Assembly (NCBI RefSeq): GCF_000499785.1
Contig: NZ_HG726023.1
Span: forward strand, 449,926 to 513,925
DNA: 64,000 nucleotides
Source of the DNA: Bacteroides neonati
Lineage (GTDB): Bacteria > Bacteroidota > Bacteroidia > Bacteroidales > Bacteroidaceae
Direction: 5' to 3'
Position 1 is the first letter of the stretch; the number at the start of each line of letters is the position of its first letter. The translations under genes and the position numbers were made by a program. Below, in pieces: positions 41,993-51,204 of the stretch. Below the pieces are notes generated by a model. That model was not told the origin of the DNA and did not search any database. It saw only the letters and a list, made by a program, of their open reading frames with translations.

Positions 41993-43039
41993 ATGAAGAA
42001 AATCCTATACCTACTTATCATTCTGCCTCTTTTGCTTTCCTCTTGTAAGTCAAAAAAGGCAATGGTATCCGTACCGCTTCCGGTACTTTCCATCGACTCA
42101 ACCTATGTGGGTAACCCCGATGTAGTCAACCAATTATTTGCTCCCGATCATTCGCAACTCAAGCGACTCACCCCTGCCAAAAAGAAACGGACGGTAGCCG
42201 AAGCACCCGTTGTGGACAGCCGCATCGTTTCGCCTTCGATTGTGCTCAAAGGAACCGATGTGGTTAGTCGCGAAGTCAATGTATCGTCCGTTTATCCGGG
42301 CATCGACCGGGTGAGGCAGTATGAGTTTACCCACCGCGATGTGCCCGAGGCTTTCGAAGGTTTTCGTATTGCTTTTATCTCCGATCTGCATTATAAAAGC
42401 CTGTTCAAAGAGAAAGATTTGGCCAGCTTGGTGCGTTTACTCAACGCCCAGCGTGCCGATGTATTGCTGATGGGGGGCGATTATCAGGAGGGGTGCGAGT
42501 ACGTGCCCGAGCTCTTTGCTGCCCTTGCACAGGTTAAAACACCCTTGGGCACTTATGGGGTGATGGGAAATAATGACTACGAACGATGCCACGACGAGAT
42601 TGTTCGCGAGATGGAGCGTTACGGCATGCATGTGCTCGAACATAAAGTCGATACGCTGCGGCGCAACGGCGAGCAGATACTACTGGCGGGCGTGCGCAAC
42701 CCGTTCGATTTGGGTAGCAACGGACAGTCGCCGACGCTTGCCCTATCGCCCGATGATTTTGTAATCATGTTGGTGCATACCCCCGATTACGTAGAAGATG
42801 TATCGGTGGCCAATACCGACCTCGCCCTTGCCGGACACACGCATGGCGGGCAGGTGCGCATATTCGGATATGCACCCATTATTCCTTCCCAATACGGTTC
42901 CCGTTTCCTGACAGGGTTGAAATACAACTCCGCCAAAATGCCTCTTATCGTAACAAACGGCATCGGCACATCCAATAAGAACATCCGTATCGGTGCTCCC
43001 TCGGAGATTGTCATCATTACGCTGCACCGTTTAAAATAA
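41993..43039 (+). CDS. Lipoprotein metallophosphoesterase (YkuE/YaeI-like)
   Basis: 348 residues. A signal with lipobox LLLSSCKSKK (Cys18) is followed by a 110-residue linker region, then the calcineurin-like fold: AFISDLHYKS, LLMGGDYQEG, VMGNNDYER, LVHTPDYV and LAGHTHGGQVRIFG. The last motif and the PSQYGSRFLTG stretch match YkuE/YaeI enzymes, some of which act on lipid phosphates. The lipobox implies membrane attachment on the outer face. The PAS gene follows 17 bp on. Confidence 0.88.
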   Translation: MKKILYLLIILPLLLSSCKSKKAMVSVPLPVLSIDSTYVGNPDVVNQLFAPDHSQLKRLTPAKKKRTVAEAPVVDSRIVSPSIVLKGTDVVSREVNVSSVYPGIDRVRQYEFTHRDVPEAFEGFRIAFISDLHYKSLFKEKDLASLVRLLNAQRADVLLMGGDYQEGCEYVPELFAALAQVKTPLGTYGVMGNNDYERCHDEIVREMERYGMHVLEHKVDTLRRNGEQILLAGVRNPFDLGSNGQSPTLALSPDDFVIMLVHTPDYVEDVSVANTDLALAGHTHGGQVRIFGYAPIIPSQYGSRFLTGLKYNSAKMPLIVTNGIGTSNKNIRIGAPSEIVIITLHRLK

Positions 43040-43056
43040 TTTCTTTATTCACTTAA

Positions 43057-43392
43057 ATGAAAACGACTATGACGTATGAATGGGCTAAAGAGATGAATTG
43101 CAACATAACAGTTTGCGATACAACAGGCAAAATTATCTTCATGAATGATCGGTCGCTGGCTAAATACGGCGATATCACCGGGCGGAATTTATTCGACTGC
43201 CACAATCCGCAATCGCAGCAAAAGATAAAGGAGCTGCTCGAAACAGGTGGGAGCAATTCGTACACCATCGAAAAGAACGGGCGGTGGCGGATGATTTACC
43301 AAACGGCTTGGATGCTCGATGGGATAGTAGCCGGTTTGGTCGAAATGGCAATGGATATTCCGGAGGAGCTACCTCACTTTGTTCGCAAGTAA
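43057..43392 (+). CDS. Stand-alone PAS domain protein
   Basis: 111 residues with just one PAS fold: NITVCDTTGKIIFMNDRSLAKYGDITGRNLFDCHNPQSQQKIKELL, then a beta-sheet ending WRMIYQTAWMLDGIVAGLVEMAMDI. No output domain. It may bind a small ligand or haem and act through partners. It is probably cotranscribed with the phosphoesterase gene. A second in-frame ATG four codons later is an alternative start. Confidence 0.85.
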   Translation: MKTTMTYEWAKEMNCNITVCDTTGKIIFMNDRSLAKYGDITGRNLFDCHNPQSQQKIKELLETGGSNSYTIEKNGRWRMIYQTAWMLDGIVAGLVEMAMDIPEELPHFVRK

Positions 43393-43419
43393 GCGAAACG
43401 TAGGTTGTGTTCACTTACG

Positions 43420-43507
43420 ATGGTCGTAACCTTTATCCCTTATGGTCGTAACCTTTGGGGTGGATGGTCGTAACCTTTGTGCTTTACGGTTAATCATGCC
43501 TTGGTGG
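43420..43507. repeat. Array of 22-bp units with ATGGTCGTAACCTTT core
   Basis: ATGGTCGTAACCTTT occurs exactly at 43420, 43442 and 43464, a 22-bp period with different 7-bp tails, and a degenerate fourth unit may begin at 43486 (ACGGTTAATCATGCC). The first copy extends to TTACGATGGTCGTAA, a palindrome. Sits between the PAS gene and the next promoter. Confidence 0.85.
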
Positions 43508-43550
43508 AGAAAATACAACACGTTGTATTGGTTAATGTAAAAAAAACGAT

Positions 43551-43558
43551 TACTTTTG
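43551..43558 (+). promoter_or_regulatory. Promoter of the lipoprotein/PagL-like pair
   Basis: TACTTTTG as -7, with ATTG at 43527-43530 as a -33 at 20-bp spacing; 27 bp before the ATG at 43586. Confidence 0.55.
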
Positions 43559-43585
43559 CCTACAACGATTTGATAAACAGGTAAT

Positions 43586-44527
43586 ATGAAAGCATACTTT
43601 AATTTCACGACCTACATTCTCATTTTACTGAATCTTTATAGCTGCAACCCCGACGTGTTCATCGACGACTTCCGTTCATCTACTTCCCAACTGACTTTGG
43701 ATGGGAATGGCGACGTTGCTGTTGTTCGTTTCAAGTCTTCCAATTGGAATGTATTAGGGATACACTCTTTTGATTCGAACTTCTCTTATTCATACAAAGT
43801 GTATGACGAGAATGGTCATCTGTTAACAGAAGACCAATTTCCACACTTGAAAGGATTCGGGAAGATTGTATGCGATGAAAAGCTCACGGACTTCGTTATT
43901 GAGCGTAGTGACCCGAACGAACTGAAGATAACAGTGGGTGAGAACGTCCGCCCCGCTCTCTTTAAACTCGGTCTGCTAGTGGGCAACGAGTATGAAACGC
44001 AGGAGATATACGTTGACATATTGCCGTCAGACAGGTATGTCTTCGATCATATCACCTATTCTTTAAATGGATACCATTATGCTCGAAAGAGTGAGGATAA
44101 AAAGAGTTTGATTGTAAACAACACTACCGATTTTCCCACTTCGGTAGTCTTTACTCCTTACGAGGATGTTCACCATGAGGTGACGTTCCAAAGCAATTCT
44201 TCCGAGGCTTTTCAGCTATTGGGCGAAGATAAACTCACCATCGAGATACCCAGTATCGAAGACAGGCGTTTGGTGATGAAGGGCGTGCAGGCACAATATG
44301 TTTCTAAGCTGCAAGCATTGCCTTTTCCCAATACGGAGCAGGGCACAATATCGGTTGCTCCCCATACCCAAAAACGCCTCACTCTGTTGCTTATGTATGA
44401 CTGGTTTGAAACGGAGTACACTCTTTACGCCTTTCATCCCAAGACCAACAAACAACGGATTATCACCGGCGTGTTGGAAAGCAAAATGCCTGAATCATAC
44501 TTCATAAAACGCGAGGATATCAAATGA
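43586..44527 (+). CDS. Lipoprotein of unknown function paired with PagL-like protein
   Basis: 313 residues. Lipobox LLNLYSCNPD (Cys20). The body is beta-rich with no catalytic motif I recognise; segments such as GNGDVAVVRFKSSNWNVLGIHSF and LKITVGENVRPALFKLGLLVGNEYETQEIYVDI look like repeated Ig-like or adhesin-like strands. It overlaps the next gene by 4 bp (ATGA), so the two proteins are translationally coupled and likely act together at the outer membrane. Confidence 0.75.
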   Translation: MKAYFNFTTYILILLNLYSCNPDVFIDDFRSSTSQLTLDGNGDVAVVRFKSSNWNVLGIHSFDSNFSYSYKVYDENGHLLTEDQFPHLKGFGKIVCDEKLTDFVIERSDPNELKITVGENVRPALFKLGLLVGNEYETQEIYVDILPSDRYVFDHITYSLNGYHYARKSEDKKSLIVNNTTDFPTSVVFTPYEDVHHEVTFQSNSSEAFQLLGEDKLTIEIPSIEDRRLVMKGVQAQYVSKLQALPFPNTEQGTISVAPHTQKRLTLLLMYDWFETEYTLYAFHPKTNKQRIITGVLESKMPESYFIKREDIK

Positions 44528-45717
44528 TTATAATTAGAAATGCCGAACGGCTACTGTACATTATTTGTTTGCTGATATTTTCGGCAATAGGAGCAACGTT
44601 GAACGCCCAGACAGGTGCAACGTCTCAGGTTGGTTTTGATATTCGCTCCGGCTATGTAGTTCCGACGCATCGCTTTCTGGCAGGAGATAATTTGCAGCAG
44701 CAAAAGATTGATCAATCACTGTCGTTGCATCTTAAGTACGCTTTTCGATTCGATAAAGCTTCCTATTGGGGGAAGATGTATCCCCATGCGTATCAGGGAA
44801 TAGGTGTTTCGTATCATACTTTTTTCTCTCCTGCCGAGTTGGGCAATCCGGTGTCGGTATACGCTTTTCAAGGAGCACCTATTGTGCGGTTTTCGCCTCG
44901 GTTGTCATTCGATTACGAGTGGAATTTCGGGGCTTCTTTCGGTTGGAAGAAATACGACCCGCAATACAATTTACAGAATGAAGTGGTCGGTTCTAAAATC
45001 AATGCATACATAAATCTGGGTTTTGTCTTGAACTGGCAGCTTCATCGGCAATGGAGATTGGCAGCAGGCGTAGACCTCACGCATTTCTCCAATGGAAACA
45101 CGAATTATCCGAATGCAGGTGTTAACATTATCGGAGGCCGTATCGGCATTGTGCGTACTTTTGGGGAGGATGCTGTGGTGGATGGAACAGCCGCTTCCAA
45201 ACAGATGTCTGTGAAGCCGCACGTCAGCTATGACTTGGTGGTATACGGAGCCACTCACAAAAAAGGATATGTAAAAGATGGTACGCCGACTTTGATTCCC
45301 GGCTCGTTCGGTATAGTGGGGCTTAATTTTGCTTCGATGTATAACTTCAATAACTATTTCCGGGCGGGAGTCTCGGTAGATGCGCAGTATGACGAGGGTG
45401 CTAATATCAAGGACTACCAAATAGGAGGAAGCCCTTCGGACGATTTAAAGTTTTACCGTCCTCCTTTTTGTAAACAATTTGCAGCGGGGTTGTCTCTTCG
45501 CGCAGAACTGGTGATGCCTATTTTCTCCATCAATGCCGGTATCGGCCGAAATCTGATGTATAGTGGTGATGACATGAAAGGTTTCTATCAGGTTCTGGCT
45601 ATTAAAACTTACGTCACCCGCCATATGTTTCTACACGTAGGATATCAGTTGAGCCGGTTCAAAGATCCCAATAACCTGATGTTGGGAATTGGATATCGGT
45701 TCCATGATAAGCGGTAA
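44524..45717 (+). CDS. Outer membrane beta-barrel, PagL/acyloxyacyl-hydrolase-like (lipid A deacylase)
   Basis: 397 residues with signal peptide (about 1-28, ending LNAQ) and alternating barrel strands. The motif THFSNGNTNYPNAGVN at 186-201 resembles the PagL active site HxSN (His187, Ser189). PagL removes the 3-O acyl chain of lipid A in the outer membrane. It is twice the size of E. coli-type PagL, and the catalytic Glu cannot be placed with confidence, so activity is not certain. Coupled with the preceding lipoprotein. Confidence 0.75.
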   Translation: MIIIRNAERLLYIICLLIFSAIGATLNAQTGATSQVGFDIRSGYVVPTHRFLAGDNLQQQKIDQSLSLHLKYAFRFDKASYWGKMYPHAYQGIGVSYHTFFSPAELGNPVSVYAFQGAPIVRFSPRLSFDYEWNFGASFGWKKYDPQYNLQNEVVGSKINAYINLGFVLNWQLHRQWRLAAGVDLTHFSNGNTNYPNAGVNIIGGRIGIVRTFGEDAVVDGTAASKQMSVKPHVSYDLVVYGATHKKGYVKDGTPTLIPGSFGIVGLNFASMYNFNNYFRAGVSVDAQYDEGANIKDYQIGGSPSDDLKFYRPPFCKQFAAGLSLRAELVMPIFSINAGIGRNLMYSGDDMKGFYQVLAIKTYVTRHMFLHVGYQLSRFKDPNNLMLGIGYRFHDKR

Positions 45718-45723
45718 AGAGCG

Positions 45724-46311
45724 TTATCGCTTTGCAGAGCCATCTTCCTCCCGGATACGCCGGAAAGCGGCGGGATGCAGAAAGTACCTCACGTCTTTTT
45801 GAGCTGCCAACGATTGGCGAATGAAGGTCGAACTGATCTCGAATGTAGGCGAGTGAACCAAGCGAACGTTCTCGGGCAGTTCATCGGCTTGTATCGCACA
45901 GCCCGGACGGGGGTAGATCAATAGCTTGTTTTCTGTAATAATGCGTTGCGGCTCGCGCCATTGTTCGAAGAGATTCCAATTGTCCGAACCGATGATAAGG
46001 ATAAACTCGCGTTCGGGGTAAGCCTCTTTGAGGCGGTCTAATGTAGTAATGGTATAGGATGGGCGAGGAAGGTGGAACTCGAAGTCCGAAGCACGAAACT
46101 TCGGGTAGCCTTCGATGGAGAGTTGCACCAGTTGAAGGCGCAACTCGTCCGGCCAAAGGTCTGTTTGTTCTTTCAACGGATTGTGCGGACTGACCATAAA
46201 CCAGAGTTCGTCCAGCCCCTCAAACTCACATAGGTAATTGGCCAGTGCCAGGTGCCCGATGTGGATGGGGTTGAAAGAACCGCTGAATATTCCGGTTTTT
46301 TGCTTTTCCAT
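45724..46311 (-). CDS. nadD: Nicotinate-nucleotide adenylyltransferase
   Basis: 195 residues: [17 protein letters not shown] (nucleotidyltransferase GxFxPxHxGH, residues 9-24), LIIGSDNW and the ISSTFIR end motif. It adenylates nicotinate mononucleotide in NAD synthesis. Third gene of yicC-gmk-nadD, 26 bp after gmk. Convergent with the PagL-like gene, 6 bp apart with no hairpin. Confidence 0.95.
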   Translation of the reverse strand: MEKQKTGIFSGSFNPIHIGHLALANYLCEFEGLDELWFMVSPHNPLKEQTDLWPDELRLQLVQLSIEGYPKFRASDFEFHLPRPSYTITTLDRLKEAYPEREFILIIGSDNWNLFEQWREPQRIITENKLLIYPRPGCAIQADELPENVRLVHSPTFEISSTFIRQSLAAQKDVRYFLHPAAFRRIREEDGSAKR

Positions 46312-46337
46312 ACGTGTCCGTTGTTCTCTCCGACGGT

Positions 46338-46904
46338 TTATTCGGCCAGAAAATCCTTGATTACCTGCAAGGTATCGGCTTTGGCTTTCTCTAAATCGTC
46401 GTTAATGATTACTTTATCGAATTTGGGGGCAAAGGTCAATTCATATTCGGCCTTAGCCACCCGGCTCTCAATCACTTCGGGGGCATCGGTTGCACGGCCT
46501 ATCAAGCGTTTACGTAGCTCTTCGATCGATGGCGGTTGAATAAAGATCGACAAGGCGCGGTTCCCGTAAAACTTCTTGATGTTGCATCCGCCAACCACAT
46601 CTACATCGAATACGACGTTTTGTCCGGCGGCCAGTTGGCTTTCGACTTGTGCTTTGAGCGTGCCGTAATACCGGTCGGTATACACCTCCTCGTATTCGAG
46701 AAACTCATCGTTGCCAATCCGTTCGCGAAACTCATCGGGCGAAAGGAAAAAATACTCTATCCCGTGCTGCTCCGTTCCGCGGGGCGGACGGCTGGTAGCC
46801 GATATGGAGAAGGCGAGGTTTAAGTTTTGCGTCAGCAGGTAATTAATGATTGTCGACTTTCCTGCTCCCGATGGCGCAGAGAAAATAATTAACTTTCCAT
46901 TCAT
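46338..46904 (-). CDS. gmk: Guanylate kinase
   Basis: 188 residues. P-loop [11 protein letters not shown] (9-19), GMP-binding [47 protein letters not shown] and the lid [12 protein letters not shown]. It makes GDP from GMP and ATP. The middle gene of the yicC-gmk-nadD operon. Confidence 0.96.
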   Translation of the reverse strand: MNGKLIIFSAPSGAGKSTIINYLLTQNLNLAFSISATSRPPRGTEQHGIEYFFLSPDEFRERIGNDEFLEYEEVYTDRYYGTLKAQVESQLAAGQNVVFDVDVVGGCNIKKFYGNRALSIFIQPPSIEELRKRLIGRATDAPEVIESRVAKAEYELTFAPKFDKVIINDDLEKAKADTLQVIKDFLAE

Positions 46905-46924
46905 ACTCTCTTGGTTTCCGATAC

Positions 46925-47803
46925 TTACATTACGTTCAGTACCTGTTCTTTGATTTGTTCAAGTTCGTCTTTCATCTGCACCACGATCTTTTGCATTTCT
47001 GCATGGTTCGATTTGCTACCCAATGTATTGATCTCGCGACCCATTTCCTGTGCAATGAATCCCAGCTTCTTTCCTTGTCCGGTGCCGTTCTCCATTGTGT
47101 TGATGAAGTATTTCAGGTGGTTCTTAAGACGTTGTTTCTCCTCGTTGATATCCAACTTCTCGATGTAGAATATAAGCTCTTGTTCGAGGCGGTTCTTATC
47201 GTAATCTACCTGAAGGGTTTTCTCCAGTGCATCGGTGATACGTTCTCTTACCTTGTCTACGCGCTCCTTTTCGTAGGGAGTAACCGATTCTAACAAACTG
47301 GCTATGTTTGCAATCTTCTCGCGGAACTTCTTTTCGAGGGCTGCACCCTCTTGTTTACGGAAGTCGAGCAAATGACCGATAGCCTCTTGAATACCGGCAT
47401 ATACATCTTTCCATTCATCTTCGGTGAGTTCTACTACTTCGGTTTTGGTCATCACGTCGGGCATGCGCAATAAGATCTGAAACCAATCACTTGGCACCGG
47501 TATGTTGAGGCTGTCGGAAATACTCAGGATCTGATTGTAATATCCCTCTACCAATGCTTGGTTGATGGGGGCAATGTTTTCCTGGTTCTCCTTTTTGTCG
47601 ATCCATAAGCTGAAATCGACTTTACCACGTTCGAGCGTACGGGCTATTTCGTTACGAATTTCAATCTCCTTTTCGCGGTAGGCAGGAGCTATACGGGCCG
47701 ATAAATCCATCGCTTTGCTATTAAGCGATTTAATTTCTATATTAATTTTCTTGTCGGATATTTCGGCGGTAGCTTTGCCGTATCCTGTCATGGAGTGTAT
47801 CAT
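46925..47803 (-). CDS. yicC: YicC family endoribonuclease-like protein
   Basis: 292 residues starting MIHSMTGYGKA, the usual YicC start; an in-frame 12-codon extension before it is rejected. The C-terminal DUF1732 block is clear (LNHLKYFINTMENGTGQGKKLGFIAQEMGREINTLGSKSN, ending QVLNVM). YicC-type proteins are RNA-cleaving enzymes in E. coli and B. subtilis. Next to gmk, as in many bacteria. Confidence 0.92.
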   Translation of the reverse strand: MIHSMTGYGKATAEISDKKINIEIKSLNSKAMDLSARIAPAYREKEIEIRNEIARTLERGKVDFSLWIDKKENQENIAPINQALVEGYYNQILSISDSLNIPVPSDWFQILLRMPDVMTKTEVVELTEDEWKDVYAGIQEAIGHLLDFRKQEGAALEKKFREKIANIASLLESVTPYEKERVDKVRERITDALEKTLQVDYDKNRLEQELIFYIEKLDINEEKQRLKNHLKYFINTMENGTGQGKKLGFIAQEMGREINTLGSKSNHAEMQKIVVQMKDELEQIKEQVLNVM

Positions 47804-47828
47804 AAGATGTATGATTAGTATATGACTG

Positions 47829-47836
47829 CAAAAGTA
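47829..47836 (-). promoter_or_regulatory. -7 element of the yicC-gmk-nadD promoter
   Basis: The minus strand reads TACTTTTG, a match to TAnnTTTG, 25 bp before the yicC ATG. Confidence 0.5.
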
Positions 47837-47963
47837 CATGAATATTTTAAGATTATTGCGCTAAACGATAGAAAATCCAATTTCTCGTTCGGTGGTGGCG
47901 GTTTATTCGTCGTCGAATGTGCTTTAATTTATATCAGAATGCGGTAATATGGAAATAATGAAC

Positions 47964-47971
47964 TAAATTTG
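47964..47971 (+). promoter_or_regulatory. -7 element of the tsaB-rseP operon promoter
   Basis: TAAATTTG matches TAnnTTTG, 25 bp before the ATG at 47997. No -33 TTTG at the usual spacing. Confidence 0.5.
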
Positions 47972-47996
47972 CGTCAAGTTTACTAATTTGAATATT

Positions 47997-48689
47997 ATGT
48001 CGTGTATCTTACATATTGAGACCTCTACCACAGTGTGTTCGGTAGCCGTGAGTGAAGACGGGCAGACTATTTTTGCGCAAGAAGACTTCAAAGGTCCTTC
48101 GCATGCTGTTCTGTTGGGCGTCTTTGTCGATGAGGCGTTGTCGTTTATCGATAGTCATGCCATTCCGTTGGATGCCGTAGCGGTGAGTTGTGGCCCGGGG
48201 TCGTATACCGGACTGCGTATCGGTGTTTCCATGGCAAAAGGAATTTGCTACGGACGCAACGTGCCTTTGATCGGTCTGCCTACGCTCGAGGTAATGAGTG
48301 TACCTGTATTGCTTTATCACGATTTGCCCGAAGATGCTTATCTTTGTCCCATGATCGATGCCCGCCGTATGGAAGTATACGCGGCTATTTACGACCGTGC
48401 GCTGAATGTAAAGCAGGAGATCGCCGCTGTCATCGTCGATGAAAACTCGTTTTTGGATGTACTGAATGAGCACCCGGTCTACTTCTTTGGCAATGGTGCT
48501 GCGAAATGCCGCGAGAAGATTACACACCCCAACGCACACTTTATCGACAATATTCACCCCTTGGCCAAGATGATGCTTCCTCTTGCCGAGAAGGCGGTGG
48601 CTGTCGAAGATTATAAGGATGTAGCTTACTTCGAACCTTTCTACCTGAAAGAGTTCGTAGCCTCTCTTCCTAAAAAACCATTACTTTAA
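47997..48689 (+). CDS. tsaB: tRNA threonylcarbamoyladenosine biosynthesis protein TsaB
   Basis: 230 residues from ATG (MSCILHIETS); a TTG three codons earlier is less likely. ASKHA fold with LHIETSTTVCSVAV and the mark VSCGPGSYTGLRIGVSMAKGICYG. TsaB is the scaffold for TsaD/TsaE in the t6A37 modification of tRNAs reading ANN codons. It opens a seven-gene same-strand run up to rseP. Confidence 0.94.
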   Translation: MSCILHIETSTTVCSVAVSEDGQTIFAQEDFKGPSHAVLLGVFVDEALSFIDSHAIPLDAVAVSCGPGSYTGLRIGVSMAKGICYGRNVPLIGLPTLEVMSVPVLLYHDLPEDAYLCPMIDARRMEVYAAIYDRALNVKQEIAAVIVDENSFLDVLNEHPVYFFGNGAAKCREKITHPNAHFIDNIHPLAKMMLPLAEKAVAVEDYKDVAYFEPFYLKEFVASLPKKPLL

Positions 48690-48696
48690 AAATAGA

Positions 48697-49320
48697 ATGA
48701 ATATGTTATATAATACCCAACAGAAGCGAATGCCTCTTCCCGAGTATGGAAGAAGCATCCAAAATATGGTGAACCATGCTTTGACCATCGAAGATGCCGC
48801 CGAGCGTCAGCGATGTGCAAATTCCATTATCAATATCATGGGAAGCATGTTTCCGCACCTCAGAGATGTGCCCGATTTTAAACATAAGTTGTGGGATCAT
48901 CTGGCTATTATGTCCGACTTTAAACTCGACATCAAATATCCCTACGAGATTATCCGCAAAGAAAATCTGGTAACTAAACCCGATGTAATTCCCTATCCCA
49001 GCACCAAGATCCGTTACAAACACTACGGCCGTACGCTTGAGGTGTTGATAAAGAAAGCTTGCGAGTTTCCCGAAGGCGATGAGAAGCGCAACCTGATTGC
49101 TCTTATCTGCAATCACATGAAGAAGGATTATATCGCTTGGAACAAAGATACGGTCGATGACCGCAAGATTGCCGAAGACTTGGCAGAGCTTTCGCACGGT
49201 AAACTTCGCATGGACGATGATATTATTCGTCTGATGGCGGACCGTTTGGCACAAAACTACCGTCCGCGTCAGAATCAGAGCAACGGCAGAAGTAACAATA
49301 ATCCGAGACGAAAATATTAA
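48697..49320 (+). CDS. DUF4290 domain protein
   Basis: 207 residues, soluble, alpha-helical, no signal. Starts MNMLYNTQQKRMPLPEYGRSIQNMV; central GSMFPHLRDVPDFKHKLWDHLAIMS; a basic Asn/Arg-rich tail (RPRQNQSNGRSNNNPRRKY) that could touch nucleic acid. Conserved across Bacteroidetes beside murA, function unknown. It lies 7 bp after tsaB. Confidence 0.88.
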   Translation: MNMLYNTQQKRMPLPEYGRSIQNMVNHALTIEDAAERQRCANSIINIMGSMFPHLRDVPDFKHKLWDHLAIMSDFKLDIKYPYEIIRKENLVTKPDVIPYPSTKIRYKHYGRTLEVLIKKACEFPEGDEKRNLIALICNHMKKDYIAWNKDTVDDRKIAEDLAELSHGKLRMDDDIIRLMADRLAQNYRPRQNQSNGRSNNNPRRKY

Positions 49321-49325
49321 TTAGT

Positions 49326-49342
49326 GGTGAGTCGTACTCACC
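49326..49342. other. Short hairpin between the DUF4290 gene and murA
   Basis: GGTGAGT (49326-49332) and ACTCACC (49336-49342) flank CGT. No T-run follows, so it is more likely an mRNA processing or stability element inside the operon than a terminator. Confidence 0.5.
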
Positions 49343-49366
49343 ATTCATCATTCAGAAATCAACAAT

Positions 49367-50671
49367 ATGGCTTCATTTGTAATCGAAGGGGGGCACAGAC
49401 TTTGTGGAGAGATTCATCCGCAGGGTGCCAAAAACGAAGTGTTGCAGATTATCTGCGCTACGTTGCTAACAGCTGAGGAAGTAACTGTAAGTAATATTCC
49501 CGACATCCTGGATGTTAACAACCTCATTCAACTGATGAGAGATATGGGGGTAACGGTAGCGAATCTGGGGCTTAATACGTATAGCTTCAAGGCCGATAAT
49601 GTAGACTTGACATACCTCGAAAGCGATGAGTTTTTAAAGAAATGCTCGAGTCTTCGTGGCTCGGTCATGTTGATCGGACCGATGGTAGCCCGTTTTGGTA
49701 AGGCATTAATCTCCAAACCCGGAGGTGATAAGATTGGTCGTCGCCGCCTCGATACCCATTTTGTGGGCATACAGAATCTGGGTGCCGACTTCCATTACAA
49801 TACGGAAAGAGGCGTTTACGAAATTGTAGCCGACCAACTGCACGGTGCAAACCTTTTGCTCGATGAAGCTTCGGTAACAGGAACGGCCAACATTGTGATG
49901 GCAGCCGTACGTGCCAAAGGAGTGACTACCATCTACAACGCTGCTTGCGAGCCGTACCTGCAACAGTTATGCAAAATGCTGAATCGCATGGGAGCGAAAA
50001 TTAGTGGCATCGCCTCTAATCTACTCACTATCGAAGGAGTCGAAGAACTGCGGGGTACCACCCACACCGTTCTGCCCGATATGATTGAAGTGGGCAGTTT
50101 TATCGGTATGGCAGCCATGACCAAGAGCGAAGTGACGATAAAGAATGTCTCTTACGATAATCTGGGTATCATCCCGGAGAGTTTCCGCCGTCTGGGCATC
50201 CGGCTCGAGCAGCGCGGAGACGATATTTACGTTCCAGCACAAGAAAACTATCAGATCGAATCATTTATCGACGGGTCTATTATGACCATCGCCGATGCCC
50301 CCTGGCCGGGTCTGACACCCGACCTATTGAGCGTTTTGCTGGTCGTGGCTACGCAAGCCAAAGGCAGCGTGCTCATTCATCAAAAGATGTTCGAAAGCCG
50401 CCTTTTCTTTGTCGATAAACTGATTGACATGGGTGCACAGATTATTCTTTGCGATCCTCATCGGGCTGTTGTTATTGGACACAACCATGGCTTCAGGCTG
50501 CGTGGAGGCAATATGACTTCGCCCGATATCCGGGCAGGTATCGCTCTGCTGATTGCCGCCATGAGTGCCGAAGGAACCAGCTGTATTAATAATATCGAGC
50601 AGATAGATCGGGGTTACCAGAATATTGAAGGTAGGCTCAATGCTATAGGCGCCCGAATAACACGTATATGA
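49367..50671 (+). CDS. murA: UDP-N-acetylglucosamine 1-carboxyvinyltransferase with Asp at the Cys115 position
   Basis: 434 residues, EPSP-synthase-like fold with [10 protein letters not shown] (Lys22, Asn23), and the active loop [28 protein letters not shown]. Asp121 stands where most MurA enzymes have the fosfomycin-reactive Cys (Cys115 in E. coli). It transfers enolpyruvate from PEP to UDP-GlcNAc, the first committed step of peptidoglycan synthesis. Its stop overlaps the rimM start by 4 bp. Confidence 0.96.
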   Translation: MASFVIEGGHRLCGEIHPQGAKNEVLQIICATLLTAEEVTVSNIPDILDVNNLIQLMRDMGVTVANLGLNTYSFKADNVDLTYLESDEFLKKCSSLRGSVMLIGPMVARFGKALISKPGGDKIGRRRLDTHFVGIQNLGADFHYNTERGVYEIVADQLHGANLLLDEASVTGTANIVMAAVRAKGVTTIYNAACEPYLQQLCKMLNRMGAKISGIASNLLTIEGVEELRGTTHTVLPDMIEVGSFIGMAAMTKSEVTIKNVSYDNLGIIPESFRRLGIRLEQRGDDIYVPAQENYQIESFIDGSIMTIADAPWPGLTPDLLSVLLVVATQAKGSVLIHQKMFESRLFFVDKLIDMGAQIILCDPHRAVVIGHNHGFRLRGGNMTSPDIRAGIALLIAAMSAEGTSCINNIEQIDRGYQNIEGRLNAIGARITRI

Positions 50672-51204
50672 TAAGAAAAGAAGAAGTATATAAAATAGGA
50701 CTTTTCAATAAGCCGCATGGCATACATGGAGAGTTATCGTTCACCTTTACCGACGATATTTTCGACCGTGCCGACTGCGATTATCTCATTTGTCAGCTCG
50801 ACGGAATCTTCGTGCCTTTCTTCATTGAAGAGTACCGTTTCCGTTCCGATTCTACCGCGCTGATTAAACTCGAAGGAATCGACACTACCGAGCGCGCGCG
50901 CATGTTTACCAATGTCGAAGTGTATTTTCCTGCACGGTTTGTCGAAGAAGCAACTCCGGGCGATCTGTCGTGGGACTTCTTTGTCGGCTTCCGTATGGAA
51001 GATGTACAACACGGTGCTTTGGGTGAGATTGTGGATGTGGATACGACCACTGTCAACACCTTGTTCGTGGTCGAGAAAGACGGCGAAGAACTCTTAGTGC
51101 CTGCCCAGGAAGCGTTTATTGTAGGAGTTGATCAAGAACAGAAATTAGTGACAGTCGATCTGCCCGAAGGGCTGTTATCGCTTGACGAAGTGGAGGAAGT
51201 ATAA
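50668..51204 (+). CDS. rimM: Ribosome maturation factor RimM
   Basis: 178 residues with the RimM N-domain ([23 protein letters not shown]) and the C-terminal PRC-barrel ([46 protein letters not shown]). It helps 30S subunit assembly near the head. ATGA overlap with murA upstream and TAATG overlap with the M23 gene downstream. Confidence 0.95.
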   Translation: MIRKEEVYKIGLFNKPHGIHGELSFTFTDDIFDRADCDYLICQLDGIFVPFFIEEYRFRSDSTALIKLEGIDTTERARMFTNVEVYFPARFVEEATPGDLSWDFFVGFRMEDVQHGALGEIVDVDTTTVNTLFVVEKDGEELLVPAQEAFIVGVDQEQKLVTVDLPEGLLSLDEVEEV

